A stretch of 23,998 nucleotides of DNA, from positions 1 to 23,998 of IMG/VR virus record IMGVR_UViG_3300009609_000064; one strand, 5' to 3'. The notes below the pieces were generated by a model, which saw nothing but the letters and a program-made list of their open reading frames with translations, ran no database searches and was not told where the DNA came from. Source of the stretch: a virus. The stretch's first letter is position 1. The number at the start of each line of letters is the position of its first letter. The position numbers and the translations under genes were made by a program. This document shows positions 1 through 5,467 of the stretch, one piece after another.

Positions 1-31
1 CGCCGACGTAGATCCGGTGGATGGTTGTCAT
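1..31 (-). CDS. Start of a truncated gene (N-terminus only)
   Basis: An ATG at 31-29 on the minus strand opens a frame that runs off the left edge of the window and reads MTTIHRIYVG. It is preceded by AAAGGA, a good ribosome-binding site about 8 bases upstream, so this is probably a real start. It lies beyond the terminator at 219-244, so it may begin a separate transcription unit. Ten residues are too few to name a family. Confidence 0.55.
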   Translation of the reverse strand, partial: MTTIHRIYVG

Positions 32-72
32 GACAGTGTCCTTTCAGGACGTTGGGTTGGTGGTATTGCGTG

Positions 73-271
73 CCAGCCCCGGTCGGGGCTGGGGATCGTG
101 GACGGTCGTATCCGCAGATGCGTGCGGACGGTCGTTGCGTTGGGGGTGGCCCCACGGAGTGAGGCGACGAATGTCGTCAGCCCCGAGCGGGGCTGCCTGG
201 CTCGGAGCGCGAAAGAATCCCCCGACGCCTCGCGGCGTCGGGGGATTGAATCGATAGCCCCGATCGGGGCT
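73..271. repeat. Cluster of three short GC-rich palindromes
   Basis: Three copies of a palindrome with consensus AGCCCCGATCGGGGCT lie between the partial gene at the left edge and the alanine-rich gene. They are at 73-92 (arms CCAGCCCC and GGGGCTGG around GGTC), 178-195 (arms CAGCCCC and GGGGCTG around GAGC), and 256-271 (perfect 16-base palindrome). Two more copies sit on the other side of that gene at 1246-1261 and 1321-1334. The arms are constant and only the central bases vary, which suggests a protein-binding site or a mobile short repeat rather than chance GC-richness. Confidence 0.75.
219..244 (-). terminator. Intrinsic terminator of the alanine-rich gene
   Basis: A perfect 11-base-pair stem has arms CCCCCGACGCC (219-229) and GGCGTCGGGGG (234-244) around a 4-base loop. 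Read on the minus strand it is followed by ATTCTTTC, a short T-rich tail. It lies about 30 bases past the stop codon of the minus-strand gene at 273-1217, the expected place for its terminator. Confidence 0.75.
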
Positions 272-272
272 G

Positions 273-1217
273 TCAGGCTGTGACGGCAGCAGCAGCCGCA
301 GCAGCAGCAGCGACAGCAGCAGCAATCGGGTCAGCAGGTGCGACGATGCGATCGCGCTGCATGATGCCTGCCGTGAATGCCAGGGACATCATGTCCCACA
401 TTCCCTTGTCCATGCTGCCCAGCAGCGTCGCGTACCTGTCGCAGATGGCGTCGACAGCAGCAGCGTCGCCGGTCAGCAGGTCAGCAAGCGCGGGATGGAC
501 AGCAGCAGGTGTCTGCTCAGGGACATTGTCGGCCGACAATCCCAGCACCTTGCGCGCCTTGTCAGCAGCCTTGTCCTCGGCAGCCTTGACCTGCTCAGCA
601 GTGCGACGCGGTCCCTTGACGACAGCAGCAGTGACCTTGCCGTCAGCGTCGACCGTAACGCTGCTGTCGGGGCTGCAGTCTTCCAGCGTCTTGAATCCCA
701 GCATGACAGCGAGCCAGAGGGCATAGATGTCCTTGTTCATGGCCATCGTCTTGAGTGTGATGAACTTGTCTCGCAGGTCTGCCGTGTCGCGTTGATACAT
801 CCGCGCGCACCGCTCCCAGTGCGATTCACTGCCGGACTTGCTGCGACGATCGGCGTCGCTGTCGTGAATCAGGGACTCGCTGTCCTTGACCTGCTTGTGA
901 ATGGTCGATCCCGACACGGTCGCCGGATCGTAGCCAATGACAGGTGCCAGGTCGCAGCAGATGCGACGGCCGATCGACACCATGTTGTCGATCGTGTGTT
1001 CAAACCGCGTCTTGCTGACACCGCGAGCAGCAGCCTTATCGGCGTCGGCTGCAGCCTTGCCCGCAGCAGTGTCGGACAGGATGCCCGCAAACACTGACTC
1101 CAGTCCGTCAGCAGTGCTGACGACAGCAGCAGGCAGTTCAACGATGGCAGGTGTGCTGACCTGCTCAGGTGCGGGTGTCTGACCCGCGGCAGCATTGGCA
1201 CGATTACGTGCGGCCAT
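273..1217 (-). CDS. Unknown alanine-rich protein, 314 aa
   Basis: Not recognised. The start chosen is the ATG at 1217, preceded by GGGAGC; an in-frame ATG at 1319 would add 34 residues across a palindrome-rich control region and is less likely. The N-terminus is Ala/Pro-rich. A more ordinary central part (about residues 60-180) has alternating helical, charged segments and Cys-Cys at 'RRICCDL'. The C-terminus ends in about 15 nearly uninterrupted alanines. Many alanines are encoded by GCT in runs of GCTGCT (AGC/CAG repeats on the plus strand), unlike the GCC/GCG preference of neighbouring genes. It forms its own unit, bounded by palindromes on both sides and a terminator downstream. It could be a DNA-binding or virion-associated early protein, but nothing in the sequence decides this. 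Confidence 0.75.
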   Translation of the reverse strand: MAARNRANAAAGQTPAPEQVSTPAIVELPAAVVSTADGLESVFAGILSDTAAGKAAADADKAAARGVSKTRFEHTIDNMVSIGRRICCDLAPVIGYDPATVSGSTIHKQVKDSESLIHDSDADRRSKSGSESHWERCARMYQRDTADLRDKFITLKTMAMNKDIYALWLAVMLGFKTLEDCSPDSSVTVDADGKVTAAVVKGPRRTAEQVKAAEDKAADKARKVLGLSADNVPEQTPAAVHPALADLLTGDAAAVDAICDRYATLLGSMDKGMWDMMSLAFTAGIMQRDRIVAPADPIAAAVAAAAAAAAAVTA

Positions 1218-1245
1218 GATGGCTCCCGTGCTTGTTTGGGTTCGT

Positions 1246-1334
1246 AGCCCCGATCGGGTCTGACGTGTGTGGATGTTTTCCACACCCCAAAGGCTATCGG
1301 CTGATTGGTACCAATCCACCGCCCCGATCGGGGC
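1246..1334. promoter_or_regulatory. Palindrome-rich control region upstream of the alanine-rich gene
   Basis: Four dyads lie within 90 bases. 1246-1261 is AGCCCCGATCGGGTCT, one mismatch from the perfect copy at 256-271. 1267-1285 is GTGTGGA and TCCACAC around five bases. 1303-1316 is GATTGGTACCAATC, a perfect 14-base palindrome. 1321-1334 is GCCCCGATCGGGGC, also perfect. The second dyad contains TTTTCCACA (1276-1284), which fits the relaxed DnaA-box consensus TTWTNCACA. The position, just upstream of the minus-strand gene that starts at 1217, suggests operators; no confident -10/-35 pair was seen. Confidence 0.5.
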
Positions 1335-1451
1335 TGGCCCGCCCCTACCCCTCCCCCCATGACGGTGGGGGCGTGGTGCGACAGCAGATTAGTTGTAGGA
1401 GTCCCACCGAAATCTTGTAATCAACTTCCAGAAGGCCATCGAACAGGTGTT

Positions 1452-1772
1452 CTAGATTTCGTCACTCCACCAGCAGTCATAGAGAGTTCCGCATTCGCGG
1501 CAGGAATACTGCGCCAGCCATCCACCGGCTGACTCCTGTAGGCGATGAGGCCAGTTGAGCGTGTCTGAGCCACAGGGACAGGTCGAATCTCCGAAGCGGC
1601 AGGCGTGGCTGAGGGCGACGATCAGTTGATCGAAGGACTCCCAGGTGCTGCCGTCGCCTTCGTGGGCGTGGAGGTAGCCGTCGAGGGCCTCCATCAAGGC
1701 GTCGAAGCTGGCGCTTGGCCTGGTGCCGTAGGAGCGGCTGATCTTGGCGACGATGGACAGGTGATCGGTCAT
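1452..1772 (-). CDS. Small zinc-ribbon-like protein, 106 aa
   Basis: The family is unknown. Two cysteine pairs, CPC at 65-67 and CREC at 91-94, are about 24 residues apart and look like a zinc ribbon. The N-terminal half (about 1-60) is predicted helical, and the C-terminus is Trp- and acid-rich (YDCWWSDEI). The ATG at 1772 has a good ribosome-binding site (AGAAGGAAG). It also overlaps, as ATGA, the stop of the frame that runs through the upstream repeat array. Its position next to the replication gene and origin-like region suggests a DNA- or RNA-binding accessory role; that is inference from context. The region downstream (1218-1451) holds control palindromes but no further gene that I can support. 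Confidence 0.75.
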   Translation of the reverse strand: MTDHLSIVAKISRSYGTRPSASFDALMEALDGYLHAHEGDGSTWESFDQLIVALSHACRFGDSTCPCGSDTLNWPHRLQESAGGWLAQYSCRECGTLYDCWWSDEI

Positions 1773-1999
1773 GGTCTTCCTTCTGGGTTGTGGATAAGTA
1801 GGTTTCCGCCCCCTGGGTTTCGTTTCCGCCCCCTATAGGGCGGGGGGCGGAAAGTCGGAAACTGGTTATCGCCCCAGGGGCGGAAAGGGTTTCTTGGGGC
1901 GGAAACCCTCTGAGCAGGTACGATGTCGGGGCGGAAACCCCCCCATTCGGGGCGGAAACCCCAAATAGGGCCGGGGCGGAAACCCTGTGGATAAGTCAC
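1769..1999 (-). CDS. Possible small protein encoded through the iteron array, 76 aa
   Basis: A GTG at 1999 begins two bases after the stop of the replication gene. It is preceded by GGTGGAGG at ideal spacing (six bases), and the frame ends in an ATGA overlap with the next gene, the junction style used throughout this genome. The product would be Arg/Pro/Gly-rich, with five in-phase FRP motifs (for example GFRPG, WGFRPE, GGFRPD), because five of the six direct repeats fall in the same frame. No domain is recognisable. Alternatively the open frame is a by-product of the repeats, which contain no stop codon in this frame, and the DNA works only as an origin. The ribosome-binding site and coupling favour translation; the low-complexity product argues against it. 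Confidence 0.4.
   Translation of the reverse strand: MTYPQGFRPGPIWGFRPEWGGFRPDIVPAQRVSAPRNPFRPWGDNQFPTFRPPPYRGRKRNPGGGNLLIHNPEGRP
1789..1797 (-). other. DnaA box (left of iterons)
   Basis: TGTGGATAA on the plus strand is TTATCCACA on the minus strand, a perfect match to the high-affinity bacterial DnaA box. It ends five bases before the first iteron. The wider 11-base context, TGTGGATAAGT, is identical to that of the box on the other side of the array. Confidence 0.7.
1803..1982. repeat. Iteron-like array, eight copies of GGGGCGGAAA
   Basis: There are exact 10-base copies at 1844-1853, 1877-1886, 1896-1905, 1928-1937, 1949-1958 and 1973-1982 on the plus strand. Two inverted copies (TTTCCGCCCC) lie at 1803-1812 and 1823-1832. 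Several extend to GGGGCGGAAACCC. Start-to-start spacing of the direct copies is 33, 19, 32, 21 and 24 bases, and the inverted pair is 20 apart. Most spacings are near two or three helical turns, as expected for sites on one face of the DNA. A degenerate copy is visible at about 1854-1862. Confidence 0.88.
1986..1994 (-). other. DnaA box (right of iterons)
   Basis: A second perfect TTATCCACA (minus strand) starts three bases after the last iteron and ends six bases before the stop codon of the replication gene. It has the same orientation as the box at 1789-1797, about 200 bases away. Confidence 0.7.
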
Positions 2000-2000
2000 G

Positions 2001-3971
2001 TCAATCCTCCACCAACGAGCACACGATCTTGGGTCGACCGCCCGCTCCTGCCACCTTCAGTGAGCGCTCGACTACCTCTCCACGCTCGATCAGGATGCCC
2101 AACGCCGCCCTCATCCGCTCCTTCTTGCCACCCACGCCCTCGATCAGTTCGTTGCGTCCCACCGGACGCCCCTGGCGTCTCAGGTACCGCTTGATCGCCA
2201 ACTGTGCCTCGGTCATCGTCGCCTGGTGGCGCTCGTCGTCGGTTTCGGCGATCGCTTCCGCCAGTCGCCCCACCTTCCAGTGGATCGAGCCGATGTGGAC
2301 GCCGTACTCGGGGTCGAACCGCCCCAGGCTCAGGTCGATGGCGTAGTCGCCACCGCCCCACTGGCGGCTCCCGACCCGCAGCTTCAGCCGGAACCGGCCT
2401 TCTTCGACCTGAGGCTTCTCCCGGTGATCGACGAGCATCCACGAGTCGCACCATTCGGCGTGCCCGGCACCCGCCAGGCGCTGCAGGCCGTCGCCGGTCC
2501 CTCCGGTGTTCAGGTGATGGTTGATCATCGCCGTGCGCTCCACGCCGACCGCCTGACGCCAGGCGGAAAGCACCTGGCCGATGTCGGTCAGGAGTGCCGA
2601 CGAGGCGACAGTCGAGCCCGGAGCGTAGGCGTACCAGGGATCGAGCCACACGATCGCCGGATCGAACTCGTCGATCGCCGCTCGGACCGAATCCAGCATC
2701 AACGGCGACGTGATCGGCGCTGTCATCGTCGTGTAGCGCAGCCAGGGTCGCAGATCGGCGATCGACGCCCCGTACGCCTCGGTGACACGCTCGACCCGGC
2801 GCAACATCCCGACTTCGCCGCCCTCGCCCGACAGCATCAGCACCCGCTGGCGCTCAGGAACCTCGAAATGGCCGAGAACTGGCACTCCGAGTGCGATCGC
2901 CACCACCGTCGTCAGCGCCAAATACGACTTCATCGACTTCTCGGGGCCCCCGAGTTCGCCATGTGTGCCGCTCATCAACAGCCCTTTGGCGTGCCATTCG
3001 ATGGCTGGCAGCACGAATGGGTCGGGTAGCTCCCTGAACTGGATCAGGGCTCTGCTATTGTCACCCAGCAGGTCAGGCGACTCATCCTCGTCGGGCTCTA
3101 CGGCCGGGCTGGGTGCTTGCGAGAGTGCCCGCCCGACCGCCCACGTCACGATCCCCTTGAACTCGCGTCCGTGGCGTTCCGGCGGCGTCACCGAGCGCCA
3201 CCACTCTTTGATGATCGCGTGGGCGGTCACGAAGTTGTAGTAGCCGTCGCGGGCATCCTCGGCGGCTGCCGTCATCAGCCACACCGCGTACGGATGGCGT
3301 CCCCGCCGTGGGTCGCCCGCCAGCTTCGGGTTCCAGTCGGCACACGCCTTGCGGATCGACTCGATCTTGTTGGGACGTGTCCCCTCGCCCGCACAGCGGT
3401 TGGCGAAGGCGATCACTTCCGCTTCCGTCGCCACGTCGGTCTTGCCGCCGTACTCGCTCAACCAGTCGGGATATGGGAACGGTCCGGCGTGGTTCAGTTC
3501 GGTGATATCGAGCCCGACCCGATCGGGCCCGGCGATCACGATGTAGCCGCCCTTGCCGCGGACCTCGCCCCAACCCTGATCGGGAAAGCCTGCGGTCCCG
3601 TTGCCGCACTCGAAGCCAGGCATCTTGAAGATCAGATGGAGGCCGCGCTTGGTGACGCTGATCGCCCCCGACGACATAATCTCGGACACCCACGACGGGA
3701 ACAGCGCTTCGTCGACATCCAGATCGACCGCCATGTATCCGTCGAGCCCCAGCGCCCAGGCGACCGAGACCTGATCGCCCCACTGTTCGACCGCCCGCGT
3801 GAAGTCTTCGACGACGTGGTTGGTGGCGCTCGATGCCAACTCGACCCAGCCGTAGCCGGTCATCGGACGCTTCTCGACGGTGTGGACCGGGAACACCCGC
3901 AGCCCGTATCTCGAATAGACGAGTGCTCGATCGACTATCCCGTTGCCGGTATCGTTGCTATTGTCACTCAT
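2001..3971 (-). CDS. Primase-polymerase/RepA-like ATPase replication protein
   Basis: This 656-residue fusion probably starts and drives phage DNA replication. Residues about 15-180 match the bifunctional primase/polymerase (Prim-Pol) fold, with catalytic acids in AVDLDVD (D83, D85) and the following GLH histidine (H112). Residues about 320-540 are a RecA-fold ATPase of the RepA/AAA_25 type. It has a P-loop GGPEKSMKS (342-349, with Met where Gly is usual before the Lys), a Walker B IVWLD (D444) and a downstream HH pair (485-486) typical of these helicase-like ATPases. Residues about 588-650 look like a winged helix and could bind the adjacent iterons. The ATG at 3971 has AGGAAG about 15 bases upstream, slightly far. 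A small hairpin (3995-4010, arms CATCAA/TTGATG) lies just before it. It is separated from the upstream operon by the hairpin at 4013-4042. Confidence 0.9.
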   Translation of the reverse strand: MSDNSNDTGNGIVDRALVYSRYGLRVFPVHTVEKRPMTGYGWVELASSATNHVVEDFTRAVEQWGDQVSVAWALGLDGYMAVDLDVDEALFPSWVSEIMSSGAISVTKRGLHLIFKMPGFECGNGTAGFPDQGWGEVRGKGGYIVIAGPDRVGLDITELNHAGPFPYPDWLSEYGGKTDVATEAEVIAFANRCAGEGTRPNKIESIRKACADWNPKLAGDPRRGRHPYAVWLMTAAAEDARDGYYNFVTAHAIIKEWWRSVTPPERHGREFKGIVTWAVGRALSQAPSPAVEPDEDESPDLLGDNSRALIQFRELPDPFVLPAIEWHAKGLLMSGTHGELGGPEKSMKSYLALTTVVAIALGVPVLGHFEVPERQRVLMLSGEGGEVGMLRRVERVTEAYGASIADLRPWLRYTTMTAPITSPLMLDSVRAAIDEFDPAIVWLDPWYAYAPGSTVASSALLTDIGQVLSAWRQAVGVERTAMINHHLNTGGTGDGLQRLAGAGHAEWCDSWMLVDHREKPQVEEGRFRLKLRVGSRQWGGGDYAIDLSLGRFDPEYGVHIGSIHWKVGRLAEAIAETDDERHQATMTEAQLAIKRYLRRQGRPVGRNELIEGVGGKKERMRAALGILIERGEVVERSLKVAGAGGRPKIVCSLVED

Positions 3972-4012
3972 GGCAGCGCCAGAACGCTTCCTTTCATCAA
4001 TGGGTTGATGGA

Positions 4013-4042
4013 CGAAGGCCCGCCTCCACAGGCGGGCCTTCG
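4013..4042 (-). terminator. Terminator-like hairpin after the small membrane-protein genes
   Basis: A perfect 13-base-pair stem has arms CGAAGGCCCGCCT (4013-4025) and AGGCGGGCCTTCG (4030-4042) with a 4-base loop. It lies 25 bases after the stop of the 35-residue gene and 41 bases before the replication gene, so it probably separates or attenuates the two units. There is no strong T tract on either strand, so termination may be partial. Confidence 0.55.
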
Positions 4043-4067
4043 CTATTCCCCGGACGGACTGTCGACG

Positions 4068-4175
4068 CTACACCTGTCCGGCGAGCCACACGGCAGCCCG
4101 CCACAGGCACAGCCACAGCAGGATCACCAACACCGGCAGCCACCATGACACCGGGTCATCCTCGCCGAATCGCAT
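4068..4175 (-). CDS. Tiny membrane protein, 35 aa
   Basis: This frame begins at an ATG (4175) that shares its A with the preceding stop (TGATG) and ends at TAG (4068-4070). After a short acidic N-terminus (MRFGEDDPVS) the product is almost entirely Trp/Leu/Val, giving one transmembrane segment (about residues 11-24, WWLPVLVILLWLCL) and a second hydrophobic stretch at 26-32. The direct coupling to another tiny membrane protein upstream, and the hairpin just downstream, support it as the last gene of the operon. Function is unknown; small phage membrane proteins of this size include holin-like and superinfection-exclusion proteins, but nothing here decides between them. Confidence 0.6.
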   Translation of the reverse strand: MRFGEDDPVSWWLPVLVILLWLCLWRAAVWLAGQV

Positions 4176-4264
4176 CACACGTAGAGGATCAGCAGGATGA
4201 TCGCGGCGGCGACAGCGATCGTGAACATCGCCGTCGCCAGCGCGCTGCCGCTGCGGTCGTTCAT
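4175..4264 (-). CDS. Tiny membrane protein, 29 aa
   Basis: The ATG at 4264 overlaps the stop of the upstream cysteine-rich gene as ATGA. The product is a short polar start (MNDRSGS) followed by one transmembrane helix spanning nearly all the rest (TAMFTIAVAAAIILLILYV). It is followed without a gap by the 35-residue membrane protein, so the two are probably made together in similar amounts. A longer frame running back to 4738 exists, but it overlaps two supported genes and has no start signal of its own. Function is unknown. Confidence 0.6.
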   Translation of the reverse strand: MNDRSGSALATAMFTIAVAAAIILLILYV

Positions 4265-4572
4265 GACGGGATCGGCATCCCGCACGCCGCGCACTCGTGG
4301 CCTCCGAACCACGGAATGAAGCGCGGCTGCGGGGTCTCGCACCGACAGGGCCCCATGTACGGCTCCTGATACGTCGGCGGTGGAACCTTGTGAAGTTGAC
4401 GCCGGGGTTGCTCGGAGGCCCCTTTCGTTTGAACCCGGCGTCGCGATTGATGCGGGCGCTTGGCGTCGTAACGCTTGCGCTTGGCGGTGCAGCGGATGCA
4501 TCGACATCCGTAGGAGTAGGCGGTCAACGCCGCTCGCTCGGGGAACCAGCACTCGTCGACACCGAACGTCAT
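4261..4572 (-). CDS. Cysteine-rich small protein with CRCxxC motif, 103 aa
   Basis: It carries CRCIRC (23-28) followed by a basic stretch (KRKRYDAKR), then CRC (76-78) and CAAC (94-97) near the C-terminus. These are enough ligands for one or two zinc sites. The 'CRCxxCxxA...Y' pattern is one I associate with small nucleic-acid-binding proteins of actinophages. The ATG at 4572 overlaps the previous stop (ATGA) and has GGAG five bases upstream; the GTG two codons earlier has poorer spacing. Role unknown; the basic linker fits nucleic-acid binding. Confidence 0.7.
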   Translation of the reverse strand: MTFGVDECWFPERAALTAYSYGCRCIRCTAKRKRYDAKRPHQSRRRVQTKGASEQPRRQLHKVPPPTYQEPYMGPCRCETPQPRFIPWFGGHECAACGMPIPS

Positions 4573-4781
4573 AGCCACTCCACTTCAACAGAGTTGCCTT
4601 GCACGAGGTACGGCGTGAAGCCTTCGGCGCGGGCGTAGTCGTAGCTGATGTACGGCACGAAGACAGGGCGGGGCCGGGCCCGAAGGCCCGGCCCCTTACC
4701 CATGCGTCGGGTAGCGACAACCACGCATGTAACCACACACAACATGGAAGCTGCGCCCGACGCGATCAGGAGACGGTTCAT
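4569..4781 (-). CDS. Small N-terminally anchored membrane protein, 70 aa
   Basis: The ATG at 4781 overlaps the previous stop (ATGA). Residues about 4-24 form a hydrophobic helix with two cysteines (LCVVTCVVVA), followed by RR and about 45 soluble residues. This fits a single membrane anchor with positive charges on the cytoplasmic side, or an uncleaved signal. Its coding sequence contains a very stable hairpin at 4670-4695. The family is not recognised. Confidence 0.6.
   Translation of the reverse strand: MNRLLIASGAASMLCVVTCVVVATRRMGKGPGLRARPRPVFVPYISYDYARAEGFTPYLVQGNSVEVEWL
4670..4695 (-). other. Very stable UUCG-loop hairpin inside a coding region
   Basis: A perfect 11-base-pair stem has arms GGGGCCGGGCC (4670-4680) and GGCCCGGCCCC (4685-4695). 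On the transcribed minus strand the loop is C(TTCG)G, the exceptionally stable tetraloop class. It lies in the middle of the 70-residue membrane-protein gene. There is no T tract, so it may act as a transcript stabiliser, RNase barrier or weak attenuator rather than a terminator. Confidence 0.5.
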
Positions 4782-4993
4782 GGCGACTCGAACAGCGAGG
4801 GCTGCTGCCACGTCATGCCCGACTTCTCGAACGCCTCGACACACGAACGGCAGGCGTAGCGCTGCTCGGAGCGACGCCCGCGCAGGCCCTGGGTTGACGG
4901 ATACATCCGACGCCACCCAGTGACGAGTTGGAACATCGCCTCCTGGGTGGGGTCGGCTGTACGACCGCAACCCTCACAGGTCACGGCCTGCAC
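4778..4993 (-). CDS. Small zinc-finger protein, 71 aa
   Basis: CEGC (residues 6-9) and CRSC (48-51) make a likely four-cysteine zinc site separated by about 38 residues; no further domain is recognisable. The GTG at 4993 is one base after the stop of the ssDNA-binding-like gene and is the start that avoids a long overlap. The ribosome-binding site is weak, so translation probably depends on coupling. Membership in the replication/recombination operon suggests a nucleic-acid-related accessory role. Confidence 0.65.
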   Translation of the reverse strand: MQAVTCEGCGRTADPTQEAMFQLVTGWRRMYPSTQGLRGRRSEQRYACRSCVEAFEKSGMTWQQPSLFESP

Positions 4994-4994
4994 G

Positions 4995-5465
4995 TCAGTC
5001 GCCGAACAGGTCGTCGGCTTGCACGGACGAGACCGGAGCCTTGTACTGGGCCCGGAACAGGTTCGCGCCCTGATAGCCGCGCGTCGTCGGCTTGGCGATG
5101 CCGGTGTACTGCACCGCCAGCACGGCACCTTCCTCGATCGCCGTCTCACCAGCGGCACGCACCGCTTCGGCGATCGCCACTTCCATCGACGTGCCCGAAC
5201 CCTGGGCGGGCTCGAAGTTCTTGCCACCCTTGGCGTACAGGGCGCGGACACCGTCATCGTCGTCGCCCTCGTTGAGTTCGGTCTCCAACTCGATGTAGGT
5301 CAACAGACGCGGCCGTCCGTCGTCCCACGTCAGTTCCTTGCCGGAACCGAACTCACGTTGCGGACGCCGCTCGACGAGGCGGATCGTTCCGGCGATCTTG
5401 TCGCCGATCGTCTCCGGGGACCACGACTTGCCGCCGCCCCCAATCTCACTCAAACCAACAGGCAT
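4995..5465 (-). CDS. Probable single-stranded DNA-binding protein, 156 aa
   Basis: The layout is of a small OB-fold-like phage protein: a GDKIAGTI strand near the start, an aromatic, charged middle (LTWDDGRP, TYIELETEL), an acidic DDDDGVRALYAKG segment, and an AVRAAGETAIEEGAVL helix-strand. It ends in ADDLFGD, an acidic tip like the partner-binding tail of SSB proteins. I recall similar proteins in actinophage recombination modules. The ATG at 5465 has a strong GGAAAGGA site and follows the nuclease gene by two bases. A long upstream extension in the same frame overlaps the nuclease gene and is rejected. The neighbours (Cas4-like nuclease, RuvC-like resolvase) fit replication or recombination. 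Family assignment is from memory of pattern only. Confidence 0.55.
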   Translation of the reverse strand: MPVGLSEIGGGGKSWSPETIGDKIAGTIRLVERRPQREFGSGKELTWDDGRPRLLTYIELETELNEGDDDDGVRALYAKGGKNFEPAQGSGTSMEVAIAEAVRAAGETAIEEGAVLAVQYTGIAKPTTRGYQGANLFRAQYKAPVSSVQADDLFGD

Positions 5466-5467
5466 GA

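Larger units (their letters stand above)
1789..1994. other. Candidate replication origin: iterons flanked by DnaA boxes
   Basis: This stretch has eight 10-base iteron-like repeats (1803-1982) between two perfect DnaA boxes (1789-1797 and 1986-1994). It lies immediately downstream of a gene for a primase-polymerase/ATPase with a C-terminal winged helix. Iterons beside their initiator gene plus host DnaA boxes is the classic arrangement of plasmid and some phage origins. No AT-rich unwinding element is obvious inside the array; the nearest AT-richer stretch is about 1386-1432. The function is inferred from this arrangement. Confidence 0.6.

Noticed and set aside
1354-1371. Hairpin CCCCCA/TGGGGG as a terminator of the zinc-ribbon gene
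   Set aside because: The stem is only six pairs and there is no T-rich tail; it is flanked by other C- and G-runs that make such pairing likely by chance.
1803-1982. Possible short CRISPR array
   Set aside because: The repeat is only about 10 bases, occurs in both orientations with spacing from 19 to 33, and no cas1/cas2 is present.
3117-4148. Long plus-strand frame opposite the replication gene
   Set aside because: It is antisense to a gene with clear Prim-Pol and ATPase motifs, lacks a ribosome-binding site, and has shadow-like Arg/Pro/His composition. The same applies to antisense frames at 2226-3029, 12505-13353, 17090-17920 and 19566-20525.
4175-4738. 187-residue frame covering several small genes
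   Set aside because: Only its last 29 codons fit; the rest overlaps two coupled genes and reads as Arg/Ser-rich out-of-frame sequence.
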